A stretch of 38,748 nt of DNA from Hyphomonas sp. UBA5111 (GTDB taxonomy: Bacteria > Pseudomonadota > Alphaproteobacteria > Caulobacterales > Hyphomonadaceae), in assembly GCA_002414505.1 (NCBI GenBank), contig DHZF01000094.1, positions 358 through 39,105 on the forward strand, read 5' to 3'. Under the pieces are notes generated by a model. It did not search any database and was not told the origin of the DNA. It was given only the letters and a program-made list of their open reading frames with translations. Shown piece by piece: positions 32,244 through 38,748 of the stretch (within the stretch, counting starts at the first letter, position 1; the number at the start of each line of letters is the position of its first letter). The translations under genes and the position numbers were made by a program.

Positions 32244-33299
32244 ATGAGCACGAAAACACCTAGAGACTTCTTCAAACCGCTGGCCATTGGCGCCCCCGCC
32301 CCGATGCGCGACCTGCCCGTTCGGCTGGAGCGGATGATCCACTTCGTTCCGCCACATCTCGACAAGGTGCGTGCCAAGGTCCCGAGCATGGCCGAGGGCG
32401 TGGACGTCATGCTGGCCAACCTCGAAGACGCGATCCCGGCCGACGCCAAGGATGCAGCCCGCGCCGGCGCCATCGAGATGGCCTCCATGTATGACTGGCA
32501 GGGCAAGGGCACCGGCTTCTGGAGCCGCGTGAACCCGCTGAACTCTCCCTGGTTTCAGGAAGATGTCAGCGAACTCGTCCTGAAAGCCGGCCACCAGCTG
32601 GACGTCATCATGTTGCCCAAGGTCGAAGGCCCGTGGGACATTCACTTTGCCGACCAATATGTTGCGCAACTCGAAGCAAAAGCCGGCCTGACCCGTCCCA
32701 TCCTGTTCCATGCCATCCTTGAAACTGCGCAGGGCATGGCCCGCGTGGAAGAGATCGCACTGGCCAGCCCGCGCATGCAGGGCATCAGCCTCGGCCCGGC
32801 AGACCTCGCCGCAGACCGCAAGATGAAGACAACCCGAGTTGGCGGCGGCCACCCCTTCTACCGCGTCATCGACGACCCGAATGAAGACGGCTCGCCCCGC
32901 GCCAATGCGCAGCAGGACCCCTGGCACTACACCATTGCCCGCATGGTGGATGCGTGCCGCATGGCCGGCATCAACGCCTTCTACGGCCCGTTCGGCGACA
33001 TTTCGGACCTTGAAGCCTGCGAACAGCAATTCCGCAATGCCTTCCTCCTCGGCTGTTCCGGAACCTGGAGCCTTCATCCGAACCAGATCGCGATCGCCAA
33101 GAACGTCTTCAGTCCGGATCCGAAGGAAGTGAAATTTGCCCGGAAGATCCTGGAGGCCATGCCGGACGGCTCCGGCGTCGCCATGATCGATGGCAAGATG
33201 CAGGATGATGCAACCTGGAAACAGGCCAAGGTGATTTCCGACCTTGCCGACCTGGTCGCGTCCAAGGACCCGGACCTTGCGGCGGCATACGAGGCGTGA
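32244..33299 (+). CDS. mcl: Malyl-CoA lyase, resembling the Chloroflexus type (HpcH/HpaI aldolase family)
   Basis: This 351-aa aldolase-fold lyase belongs to the citrate lyase beta/HpcH family. Conserved sites include [15 protein letters not shown] (59-73), SRVN with Arg95, [17 protein letters not shown] with the Mg ligand Glu160, [25 protein letters not shown] with Asp187, AFYGPFGD and [18 protein letters not shown]. From memory these match the 348-aa Chloroflexus trifunctional malyl-/methylmalyl-/citramalyl-CoA lyase more closely than the 318-aa Rhodobacter enzyme. It would cleave malyl-CoA to acetyl-CoA and glyoxylate, or act with propionyl-CoA. AAGGAGG lies 6 bases before the start. No other 3-hydroxypropionate cycle gene is adjacent. 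Confidence 0.8.
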   Translation: MSTKTPRDFFKPLAIGAPAPMRDLPVRLERMIHFVPPHLDKVRAKVPSMAEGVDVMLANLEDAIPADAKDAARAGAIEMASMYDWQGKGTGFWSRVNPLNSPWFQEDVSELVLKAGHQLDVIMLPKVEGPWDIHFADQYVAQLEAKAGLTRPILFHAILETAQGMARVEEIALASPRMQGISLGPADLAADRKMKTTRVGGGHPFYRVIDDPNEDGSPRANAQQDPWHYTIARMVDACRMAGINAFYGPFGDISDLEACEQQFRNAFLLGCSGTWSLHPNQIAIAKNVFSPDPKEVKFARKILEAMPDGSGVAMIDGKMQDDATWKQAKVISDLADLVASKDPDLAAAYEA

Positions 33300-33359
33300 T
33301 TCCGCTTCACGTCGAGCAATCGCGTGGTAGGGTCGCTCTCTGAAGAGGGAGTATCAGCG

Positions 33360-33788
33360 ATGTGGAAATCCATGACGACCCTGCTGGGTCTGAGCGTTCT
33401 GAGCCTGTCTGCCATTGCAGATGAAGTCTGGTCCACCCCGATCGGAGACGTTGTCTATGAGAACGAAACTGATGATGGCTGGGCGGTCTGGTCCTATCCG
33501 GGCCTGACCGATCGCGGGACGGTCTACATCAAGGATCTGGCGGGGGTCTATGAGGGCCGCGGCGCCTATGCCGGCATCTGGGTCGAGGCGGAAAGCCCGA
33601 ACATTGAGCTGTGTGATGTCGCTGTCACGGACCCGGTCACAGGAGAGTCCCACTACAATTGGGGCCGCGTGGACATTGTCTTCACCGAGCCGGACTTTCC
33701 GGGCGGCTGGGTGGCCCTTCGCGGCAACTGCTTCAATGATCCAGGCGACTATCTGATCGGCAAGCCGATCACCGCATTACAAGAATAA
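33360..33788 (+). CDS. Secreted small protein, unknown function
   Basis: This 142-aa protein has a signal peptide (MWKSMTTLLGLSVLSLSAIA, cleavage near residue 20). The mature part is acidic and beta-rich (GDVVYENETDDGWAVWSYPG, AGIWVEAESPNIELCDVAVTDP), with two cysteines (ELCDV and GNCFND) that could form a disulfide. I do not recognise a catalytic motif. GAGGGAG lies 9 bases upstream of the ATG at 33360, and an earlier in-frame ATG (33324) would spoil the signal. It is 20 bp upstream of the NTF2-like gene. Confidence 0.75.
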   Translation: MWKSMTTLLGLSVLSLSAIADEVWSTPIGDVVYENETDDGWAVWSYPGLTDRGTVYIKDLAGVYEGRGAYAGIWVEAESPNIELCDVAVTDPVTGESHYNWGRVDIVFTEPDFPGGWVALRGNCFNDPGDYLIGKPITALQE

Positions 33789-33808
33789 GCAAAGGGGAGA
33801 AAATTCCG

Positions 33809-34237
33809 ATGGCAGAGCACCTTATTCCGATGACCGGGCACAGCCCGAACCTCCAGCGCTGGTTCGACTGGATGAATGGGGACCATTCTCCTCAAGGCCT
33901 GTCGGTCCAACTGGCCGATGAGGTCGTGTTCAAGAGCCCGGTCGTCCACACACCCCAGGAAGGCAAGCCGATCACCATGGCGTACCTCACCGCCGCAGGA
34001 CAAACGCTGGGGGGGGACACGTTCCGCTATACGCGCGTCTTCGATTGTGGGGACAAGGCTGTCCTCGAGTTTGAATGTGAGATGGATGGCATCCTTGTGA
34101 ATGGTGTCGACATGATCGCTTGGAACACAGACGGCCAGATCGACGATTTCAAGGTGATGGTCCGCCCTCTGAAGGGCATGCAGGCCGTCCATGCAGCCAT
34201 GGGCGCCATGCTGGAAAAGATGAAACAAAAAGCCTGA
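33809..34237 (+). CDS. NTF2-like/SnoaL-type cone-fold protein
   Basis: This 142-aa protein shows the NTF2-like pattern: an N-terminal helix (NLQRWFDWMN), a core strand set (LADEVVFKSPVV, FRYTRVFDCGDKAVLEFECEMDGILVNGVDMIAWNTDGQIDDFKVMVRPLKG), and a final helix. Such folds are enzymes, binding proteins or isomerases; no catalytic Asp/His pair stands out. GGGGAG precedes the ATG. It follows the secreted protein gene by 20 bp and precedes a GNAT gene by 14 bp, so the three are probably one transcript. Confidence 0.85.
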   Translation: MAEHLIPMTGHSPNLQRWFDWMNGDHSPQGLSVQLADEVVFKSPVVHTPQEGKPITMAYLTAAGQTLGGDTFRYTRVFDCGDKAVLEFECEMDGILVNGVDMIAWNTDGQIDDFKVMVRPLKGMQAVHAAMGAMLEKMKQKA

Positions 34238-34251
34238 GCCAGACCGCCCTC

Positions 34252-34776
34252 ATGAGTTTGCCTGTCATCATCACTGACCGATTGGTCCTCTGCCCTCATG
34301 AGGCGCGTCACTTCGAGCCCTCGGCCGCAATGTGGGGCTCGCCTGCCGTGACGAAGCATATCGGCGGACAGCCCCGATCTCGTCAGGAGGCCTGGTTCAC
34401 GCTCTGCCGAAATCGCGGCATGTGGGACATTCTCGGCTACAGCTCATGGGCCATTGAAGACCGCATCACCGGCGAATTCTTGGGGGAAGGCGGGTTCTCG
34501 GACTTCATGCGGAGCATGACCCCCGACCTGTCGCAATGGCCTGAGGCTGGCTGGGTCTTTGTGGAAGCGGCCTGGGGCAAGGGATTTGCCAGCGAAGCGG
34601 TCGGCGCGATGCATGACTGGCTGGATGAACACCGGCCCGGACAGAGCGTCTGCATTATCGATCCGGGCAATGCCGGCTCTCAACGTGTTGCCGAGAAATG
34701 CGGTTATGAGTTTTGGGAAACGTCAGTCTACAGAGATGCGGCCGTCAACGTGTACCGCCGCAATGCGGGCAGTTAG
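34252..34776 (+). CDS. GNAT family N-acetyltransferase
   Basis: This 174-aa acetyltransferase has the RimJ/RimL-type layout: ITDRLVLCPHE at the N-terminus, GEGGFSDF (78-85), and WVFVEAAWGKGFASEAVGAMHDW (101-123) carrying the acetyl-CoA pyrophosphate loop WGKGFA. Asn140 and Ser143 (GNAGSQRVAEKCGYEF) complete the usual C-terminal motif. The acceptor is unknown; relatives modify protein N-termini, antibiotics or small amines. The start at 34252 lies 14 bp after the NTF2-like stop and lacks a clear ribosome binding site. The gene's end overlaps the convergent EAL gene by 4 bp. Confidence 0.88.
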   Translation: MSLPVIITDRLVLCPHEARHFEPSAAMWGSPAVTKHIGGQPRSRQEAWFTLCRNRGMWDILGYSSWAIEDRITGEFLGEGGFSDFMRSMTPDLSQWPEAGWVFVEAAWGKGFASEAVGAMHDWLDEHRPGQSVCIIDPGNAGSQRVAEKCGYEFWETSVYRDAAVNVYRRNAGS

Positions 34777-36524
34777 CCGACCTGCTGGCGTGCCGCCTGG
34801 GTCTTGCTGCTCCAACCCCGAATGAAATCCATGAAGGCTTCGTGCGGCAAGCCGGCGCTGTAGAGGAAGCCCTGCGCCATGGAACAGCCGCGCCGTCGCA
34901 GGAAGTCGGCCTGGCGTTCGGTTTCGACACCTTCTGCCACTGTGTTCAGGCCGAGGGTTTCGGCCATGGCGAGGATCATTTCAATGATCGCGGGGGCCTG
35001 TTCATCCGATTCCAGGGCGGAGACAAACTGGCGGTCAATCTTGAAGACGTCGAACGGAAGCTGGGTCAGGATGGACAGATTCGAATGCCCGGTCCCGAAA
35101 TCGTCAATCGCGAGTTTCGTACCGAGGCTCCGGAGAGGACGCATCACACGGGCGACCTTTTCCGGCTCGGAGACGGCCATGCTTTCCGTGATCTCGAGTT
35201 CCAGCCGGTTCGGCGGCAGGCCGGTCCGCTTCAGGATGGCCAGAACCGTTTCAGTCAGATCACTTGCCTGGAACTGGCGCGGCGAAACGTTCACGGCGAC
35301 TGTGGCGTTAAAGCCTTCCTGCATCCAGATACGCGCAGACTCACACGCCGCTTCCAGGACCTGTTCGCCGATCTGGTTGACGAGACCGGTCTCCTCGGCC
35401 AGCGGAATGAACGTATTCGGCGAGATGATCTTGCCATTCGGCCGGATCCAGCGGGCCAGCGCTTCGGCACCGACAACCTGTCCGGTCTGGAAATCGATCT
35501 TGGGCTGGAAATGCGTCTTGAATTCCCTATTGGCGACCGCGTCACGCAGTTCCGCTTCCAGCATGTACTTGCCGCGTGCCACACGGTTGAGGCGGGGTGA
35601 GAAGTAGCGAAAGCCGGATCCGGTATCATTGCGCACCTGGCGCAAGGCCAGTTCGGCATGACGGAACAGCTTGTGCATCGTATCGGCATCTTCCGGCGCA
35701 ATGACGATACCGCCTGAAATACCGAGCGTGACAGACTGACCGGAGACAATGAAGGGGTCCGCAAAGGCGAGGCGGATAGCCCGCGCAATGTTGGAGACAT
35801 AGTCACGGCTGACGGCGCTCGGCAGGTACAAGGCAAAGCTATCCGCCTGCATCGCCGCAAGCATGCAATCATTCAGCCCGGTGCGTACCGGGCCTTCGAG
35901 CGCGTCGAGAGCAGTTGTCATGCGCTGGCCGCAGGCCTTCAGCACCGCTTCGCTTGCCAGCGCGCCGAGGCGTTCGGAGGCGCGCGTGAAATTATCGAGA
36001 TCGAGCACAATCAATGCCGCTGGCGTCTCATACTTTGCGCGTGGCAGCGTCTTGGTGATGTGCTCTTCCAGCGCGATCAGGTTCGGCATCCCCGTGCGCG
36101 GGTCTTCATAGGCCGTGCGCCGGAGCGCATCATTGTCGCGGCGCAGCTTGCCAACCGACCGGATGACAACGGACCGCAGCCGGCGCAGTTCAACGAAAGA
36201 CACATTGGACAAGCGGGCAGATGGATCGACCTGCGCCACTTCAAGGTAACGCGTGAAATCGACCAGCACGTTCTGGAATTCGCGGGCGAAGAACCAGGCC
36301 GTGATCGCGGCAACCGCCGCCGAGGACAGCAGCAGGACGGCAATTGCCCAGAGGGGCAAGGACATGTCGGTCCAGGCCTTGCCTTCGATCAGTGCCCCGT
36401 AAGCCTGTTCGATGGTCCACACGCCCACAAAAATGAGAATTGTGGCCGCCGCAGCACAAAAGGCCGCAAACCGGGGAATGGTCATACGCCCCAGAAGTCT
36501 CGATATGAAACTCTGCTTGTCCAC
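34773..36524 (-). CDS. Membrane EAL phosphodiesterase with degenerate GGDEF domain
   Basis: This 583-aa protein has two transmembrane helices (about residues 18-36 and 58-80) and a linker. A GGDEF-like domain spans about 135-310, in which the signature reads MQADSFALY (225-233), so diguanylate cyclase activity is unlikely. An intact EAL domain follows (about 320-575): EALAR (354-358), NVSPRQF (412-418), ELEITES (442-448), DDFGTG (474-479), KID (495-497), VAEGVETE (529-536) and QGFLYS (551-556). It is probably a c-di-GMP phosphodiesterase whose degenerate GGDEF domain senses GTP or is structural. Start 36524 gives MDKQSFISRL. It is divergent from hisB. Confidence 0.92.
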   Translation of the reverse strand: MDKQSFISRLLGRMTIPRFAAFCAAAATILIFVGVWTIEQAYGALIEGKAWTDMSLPLWAIAVLLLSSAAVAAITAWFFAREFQNVLVDFTRYLEVAQVDPSARLSNVSFVELRRLRSVVIRSVGKLRRDNDALRRTAYEDPRTGMPNLIALEEHITKTLPRAKYETPAALIVLDLDNFTRASERLGALASEAVLKACGQRMTTALDALEGPVRTGLNDCMLAAMQADSFALYLPSAVSRDYVSNIARAIRLAFADPFIVSGQSVTLGISGGIVIAPEDADTMHKLFRHAELALRQVRNDTGSGFRYFSPRLNRVARGKYMLEAELRDAVANREFKTHFQPKIDFQTGQVVGAEALARWIRPNGKIISPNTFIPLAEETGLVNQIGEQVLEAACESARIWMQEGFNATVAVNVSPRQFQASDLTETVLAILKRTGLPPNRLELEITESMAVSEPEKVARVMRPLRSLGTKLAIDDFGTGHSNLSILTQLPFDVFKIDRQFVSALESDEQAPAIIEMILAMAETLGLNTVAEGVETERQADFLRRRGCSMAQGFLYSAGLPHEAFMDFIRGWSSKTQAARQQVG

Positions 36525-36568
36525 GCTCAGATCTTTCTCACCACGTCACCACCTATGAGTGCGGTAAC

Positions 36569-36593
36569 TATGTTTCCGGAATATGTTTAGGAA
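36569..36593. repeat. Short tandem-like repeat in EAL/hisB divergent gap
   Basis: TATGTTTCCGGAA (36569-36581) is followed directly by TATGTTTAGGAA (36582-36593), a near-direct repeat with a 13-bp period containing a TTCCGGAA palindrome. It lies in the 123-bp gap between divergent genes. The function is unknown. Confidence 0.3.
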
Positions 36594-36647
36594 TCAGTGA
36601 ACAAAACGCGCTAGCTGTAGGGCGTTCGACGCACTATATGGGCCAGC

Positions 36648-37244
36648 ATGACAAAGAACCGTACCGCCACCGTGACCCGCACCACCAAGGAAACCGATAT
36701 CTCGGTGACCATTGACTTGGATGGCAGCGGGAAATCCGATATTGAAACCGGGATCGGCTTCTTCGATCATATGCTGGAAAGCTTCTCCAAGCATTCGGCC
36801 ATCGACCTGACTGTGCGCTGCAAGGGCGACCTGCACATCGACATGCACCACAGCGTTGAAGACACCGGGATTGTCATCGGACAGGCCATTCTGAGGGCGC
36901 TGGGCGACTTTGCCGGGATCACCCGGTTCGGCCACGCCTATGTGCCGATGGACGAGACGCTGTCCCGCGCCGCGCTGGACCTCTGCAAGCGGCCTTACCT
37001 GATCTGGAAAGTGGATTTCAGCCGCGACAAGATCGGCGAAATGGACACCGAACTCTTCAAGGAGTTCTTCCATGCCCTCGCCGGAAATGGCGGCATGTGC
37101 CTGCACATAGAGAACCTCTATGGCGAGAATTGCCACCACATTGCCGAGTCCTGCTTCAAGGCGACCGCCCGGGCGCTGCGCGCGGGAATTGCCATTGACC
37201 CGAAATTGGGTGGCAAGCCGGCAAGCACCAAGGGCAGCCTTTAG
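36648..37244 (+). CDS. hisB: Imidazoleglycerol-phosphate dehydratase
   Basis: This 198-aa enzyme catalyses dehydration of imidazole glycerol phosphate to imidazole acetol phosphate, the sixth step of histidine biosynthesis. It carries the paired Mn-binding motifs: FFDHML (39-44, His41) and HHSVED (67-72), with CHHIAES near residues 163-169 and the SRAALDL substrate segment. It is the stand-alone form without the phosphatase domain seen in E. coli. Length is normal. No strong ribosome binding site is visible. No other his gene is adjacent: downstream, 9 bp away and convergent, is an M20 amidohydrolase. Confidence 0.97.
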   Translation: MTKNRTATVTRTTKETDISVTIDLDGSGKSDIETGIGFFDHMLESFSKHSAIDLTVRCKGDLHIDMHHSVEDTGIVIGQAILRALGDFAGITRFGHAYVPMDETLSRAALDLCKRPYLIWKVDFSRDKIGEMDTELFKEFFHALAGNGGMCLHIENLYGENCHHIAESCFKATARALRAGIAIDPKLGGKPASTKGSL

Positions 37245-37253
37245 GACTGGGCC

Positions 37254-38690
37254 CTATTTCCGGTAATCGAGCGGTGGGTCGCGGTCACCCAGCAAGGATT
37301 TGTATTCGTAATCCGGGCCGCGCTTCTCATCGAATTCCTTGCGAGCCTCGGCGCGCAGGTCTTCATTCGTGAACAGTTCCACGGCGGCGAGCGTCAGCGT
37401 TTCCGCAGCAATCTGCGCGCCCTTGTAACCGATCGATGTGCCACTGGCGGCAACAGCCTGCCAGGAATGGGCGGACGTGCCCGGCACCCATGTGGCGGTA
37501 CGCAGGCCAACCGTCGGGACGGCATAGGAGACGTCGCCCACATCGGTGGAGCCATAGCCGAGCGAAACCTCGAAGGGCTGGATCTCGGCAGCTGAGGCGA
37601 TATCACGCGCCGGATTGTCGAAGGTCGAGGCGATGGTCTCGGCGAATTCAAGTTCGGCGTCCGTATATTCCACGCCGCCCACCTGACGGAGCTTTGCGTC
37701 CATCATCCGGGCCAGTTTCTCATTCACGAGCAGCGGATTGTTGCCGTGGATGATTTCCCAGTCGACTTTTGTCCCCGTGCCCTGCGCGGCGCCGCGAGCA
37801 GCGTCTTCGAGGCGGGCCCAGATGGCTTCAACACCTTTGGGGTCCGGATGGCGGACATAATAGAAGACTTCCGCAAAGTCCGGCACGACATTGGGGGCAG
37901 AGCCGCCGGACGTGATGACGTAATGCATGCGGGCGTCCTGAGGCATGTGCTCATGCATCATGTTGGCCATCATGTTCATCGCCTCGACGCCATCGAGCGC
38001 AGAACGGCCACGTTCAGGCGCGCCGGCGGCGTGGGCGGAGATCCCCCGGAAGCGGAACTTGGCAGACCTATTGGCCAGCGACGTATTGGCGGCGGCCGTA
38101 TTCCGGTCCCCGGCATGCCAGTGCATGGCGATATCGACATCCTCGAACAGGCCCGCACGGACCATGTAGACCTTGCCGGAGCCGCCTTCTTCAGCCGGCG
38201 TGCCATAGATGCGCACACGGCCCGGCGTGCCGCTCTCTTCCAGCCAGTGGCGCACGGCGATCGCCGCAGAGACGGACCCGGCCCCGAAGAGATTGTGCCC
38301 ACAGGCATGGCCCGCGCCCTTGCCCGGAACTTCCTCCCGCACGGGGGAGGCCGTCTGGTTGATGCCCGGCAAAGCGTCAAACTCGGCGAGGATGGCGATC
38401 ACCGGGCCGCCGCTGCCGTATTCCGCCATGAAGGCGGTCGGAATGCCGGCCACGCCCGGCGTGACGGTGAAGCCCTCCCCGGCCAGCGTGTCCTGTAGCA
38501 GGGCAGATGATTTCTCTTCCTGGTACCCGACTTCGGCCCAGTCCCACATCTGGCTCGCCAGAGATTCCGTCAGCTCCGACTGGCTGCGCGCCTGGCTGAG
38601 CGCTTCGCTTTCGGCGGCGTCCGGCCAGGCAGGCGTGGCGGCGCAGGCCATGAGCAGGCAGGCGGACAGGGCGGGCAGGATGGATCGCAT
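37254..38690 (-). CDS. Exported M20-family amidohydrolase (AbgB-like)
   Basis: This 478-aa metallohydrolase starts with a lipoprotein-type signal (MRSILPALSACLLMAC, Cys16; the LMAC box is imperfect, so ordinary cleavage after TPAW is possible). Conserved M20 sites are AILAEFDALPG (Asp105), GHACGHN (127-133), TPAEEGGSGK (164-173) and the dimerisation domain around FRGISAHAAGAPERGRSALDG. The C-terminal SAHSWQA contributes a metal His. Closest in style to the AbgB/aminobenzoyl-glutamate or amidohydrolase group, so it cleaves an amide bond of an aminoacylated substrate. An exported form suggests scavenging. It reads leftward and its upstream region continues beyond the window. Confidence 0.9.
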   Translation of the reverse strand: MRSILPALSACLLMACAATPAWPDAAESEALSQARSQSELTESLASQMWDWAEVGYQEEKSSALLQDTLAGEGFTVTPGVAGIPTAFMAEYGSGGPVIAILAEFDALPGINQTASPVREEVPGKGAGHACGHNLFGAGSVSAAIAVRHWLEESGTPGRVRIYGTPAEEGGSGKVYMVRAGLFEDVDIAMHWHAGDRNTAAANTSLANRSAKFRFRGISAHAAGAPERGRSALDGVEAMNMMANMMHEHMPQDARMHYVITSGGSAPNVVPDFAEVFYYVRHPDPKGVEAIWARLEDAARGAAQGTGTKVDWEIIHGNNPLLVNEKLARMMDAKLRQVGGVEYTDAELEFAETIASTFDNPARDIASAAEIQPFEVSLGYGSTDVGDVSYAVPTVGLRTATWVPGTSAHSWQAVAASGTSIGYKGAQIAAETLTLAAVELFTNEDLRAEARKEFDEKRGPDYEYKSLLGDRDPPLDYRK

Positions 38691-38748
38691 GGGCAGGCTC
38701 CGTTTGGCAGTATGTGCGGGCGAACTTGCGGCACCTTGCCCCTGGGCG

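Noticed and set aside
1..38748. CRISPR arrays, tRNA or rRNA genes, insertion sequences
   Set aside because: No regularly spaced repeats, cloverleaf or ribosomal sequence, transposase or terminal inverted repeats were noticed on reading the gaps.

Overview
The window looks like a chromosomal segment of an aerobic alphaproteobacterium, most likely a member of the Hyphomonadaceae or a close relative in the Caulobacterales/Rhodobacterales sphere. The reasons are the high-GC coding with strong GGAGG ribosome binding sites, a PhaR/PhaB polyhydroxybutyrate pair, an aroK-aroB-CNNM/CorC block close to a J-domain/BolA pair and xerD, a bacterial NDUFA9-like protein, a consensus promoter for the alphaproteobacterial general stress sigma factor EcfG, and a cluster of GANTC (CcrM) sites. 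No rRNA, tRNA, CRISPR array, insertion sequence or prophage was recognised.

Layout. 1-1.57 kb: the possible tail of an upstream gene, a secreted beta-rich protein and a four-helix membrane protein, closed by a strong terminator. 1.58-8.6 kb: an acyl-CoA and storage-lipid block. It holds phaR and phaB in divergent orientation, then a leftward run of SCP2-like carrier, alpha/beta hydrolase, acyl-CoA synthetase and MDR oxidoreductase, and a divergent acyl-CoA carboxylase beta subunit. 8.7-10.2 kb: an AT-richer small membrane protein and a DUF4349-like lipoprotein. 10.2-16.2 kb: glutamate synthase, with gltD upstream of gltB. 16.4-20.9 kb: uppP, an NDUFA9-like protein, glpD, a J-domain protein and a BolA protein. 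20.9-24.3 kb: a small periplasmic protein, then the leftward aroK-aroB-CNNM/CorC operon.

24.3-30.8 kb: a 44-codon membrane ORF overlapping a periplasmic helical protein, a DUF3604 lipoprotein, an SDR/TetR divergent pair with a perfect 17-bp operator-like palindrome, and xerD. 30.9-34.8 kb: small proteins including a YqaE/Pmp3 peptide behind a perfect EcfG-type promoter, a putative 2OG-Fe(II) oxygenase, a malyl-CoA lyase that resembles the Chloroflexus type, a secreted protein, an NTF2-like protein and a GNAT acetyltransferase. 34.8-38.7 kb: an EAL protein with a degenerate GGDEF domain, hisB, and an exported M20 amidohydrolase.

Functionally this is mostly housekeeping: nitrogen assimilation, aromatic amino acid and histidine biosynthesis, lipid carrier recycling, glycerol catabolism and chromosome dimer resolution. 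A lipid/acyl-CoA theme (PHB, acyl-CoA activation, carboxylation, malyl-CoA cleavage) runs through it. No clearly novel multi-gene system is visible. The best leads are the 44-aa/helical-protein pair, the DUF3604-SDR-TetR insertion beside xerD, the Cys/His-containing J protein, and several regulatory sites.
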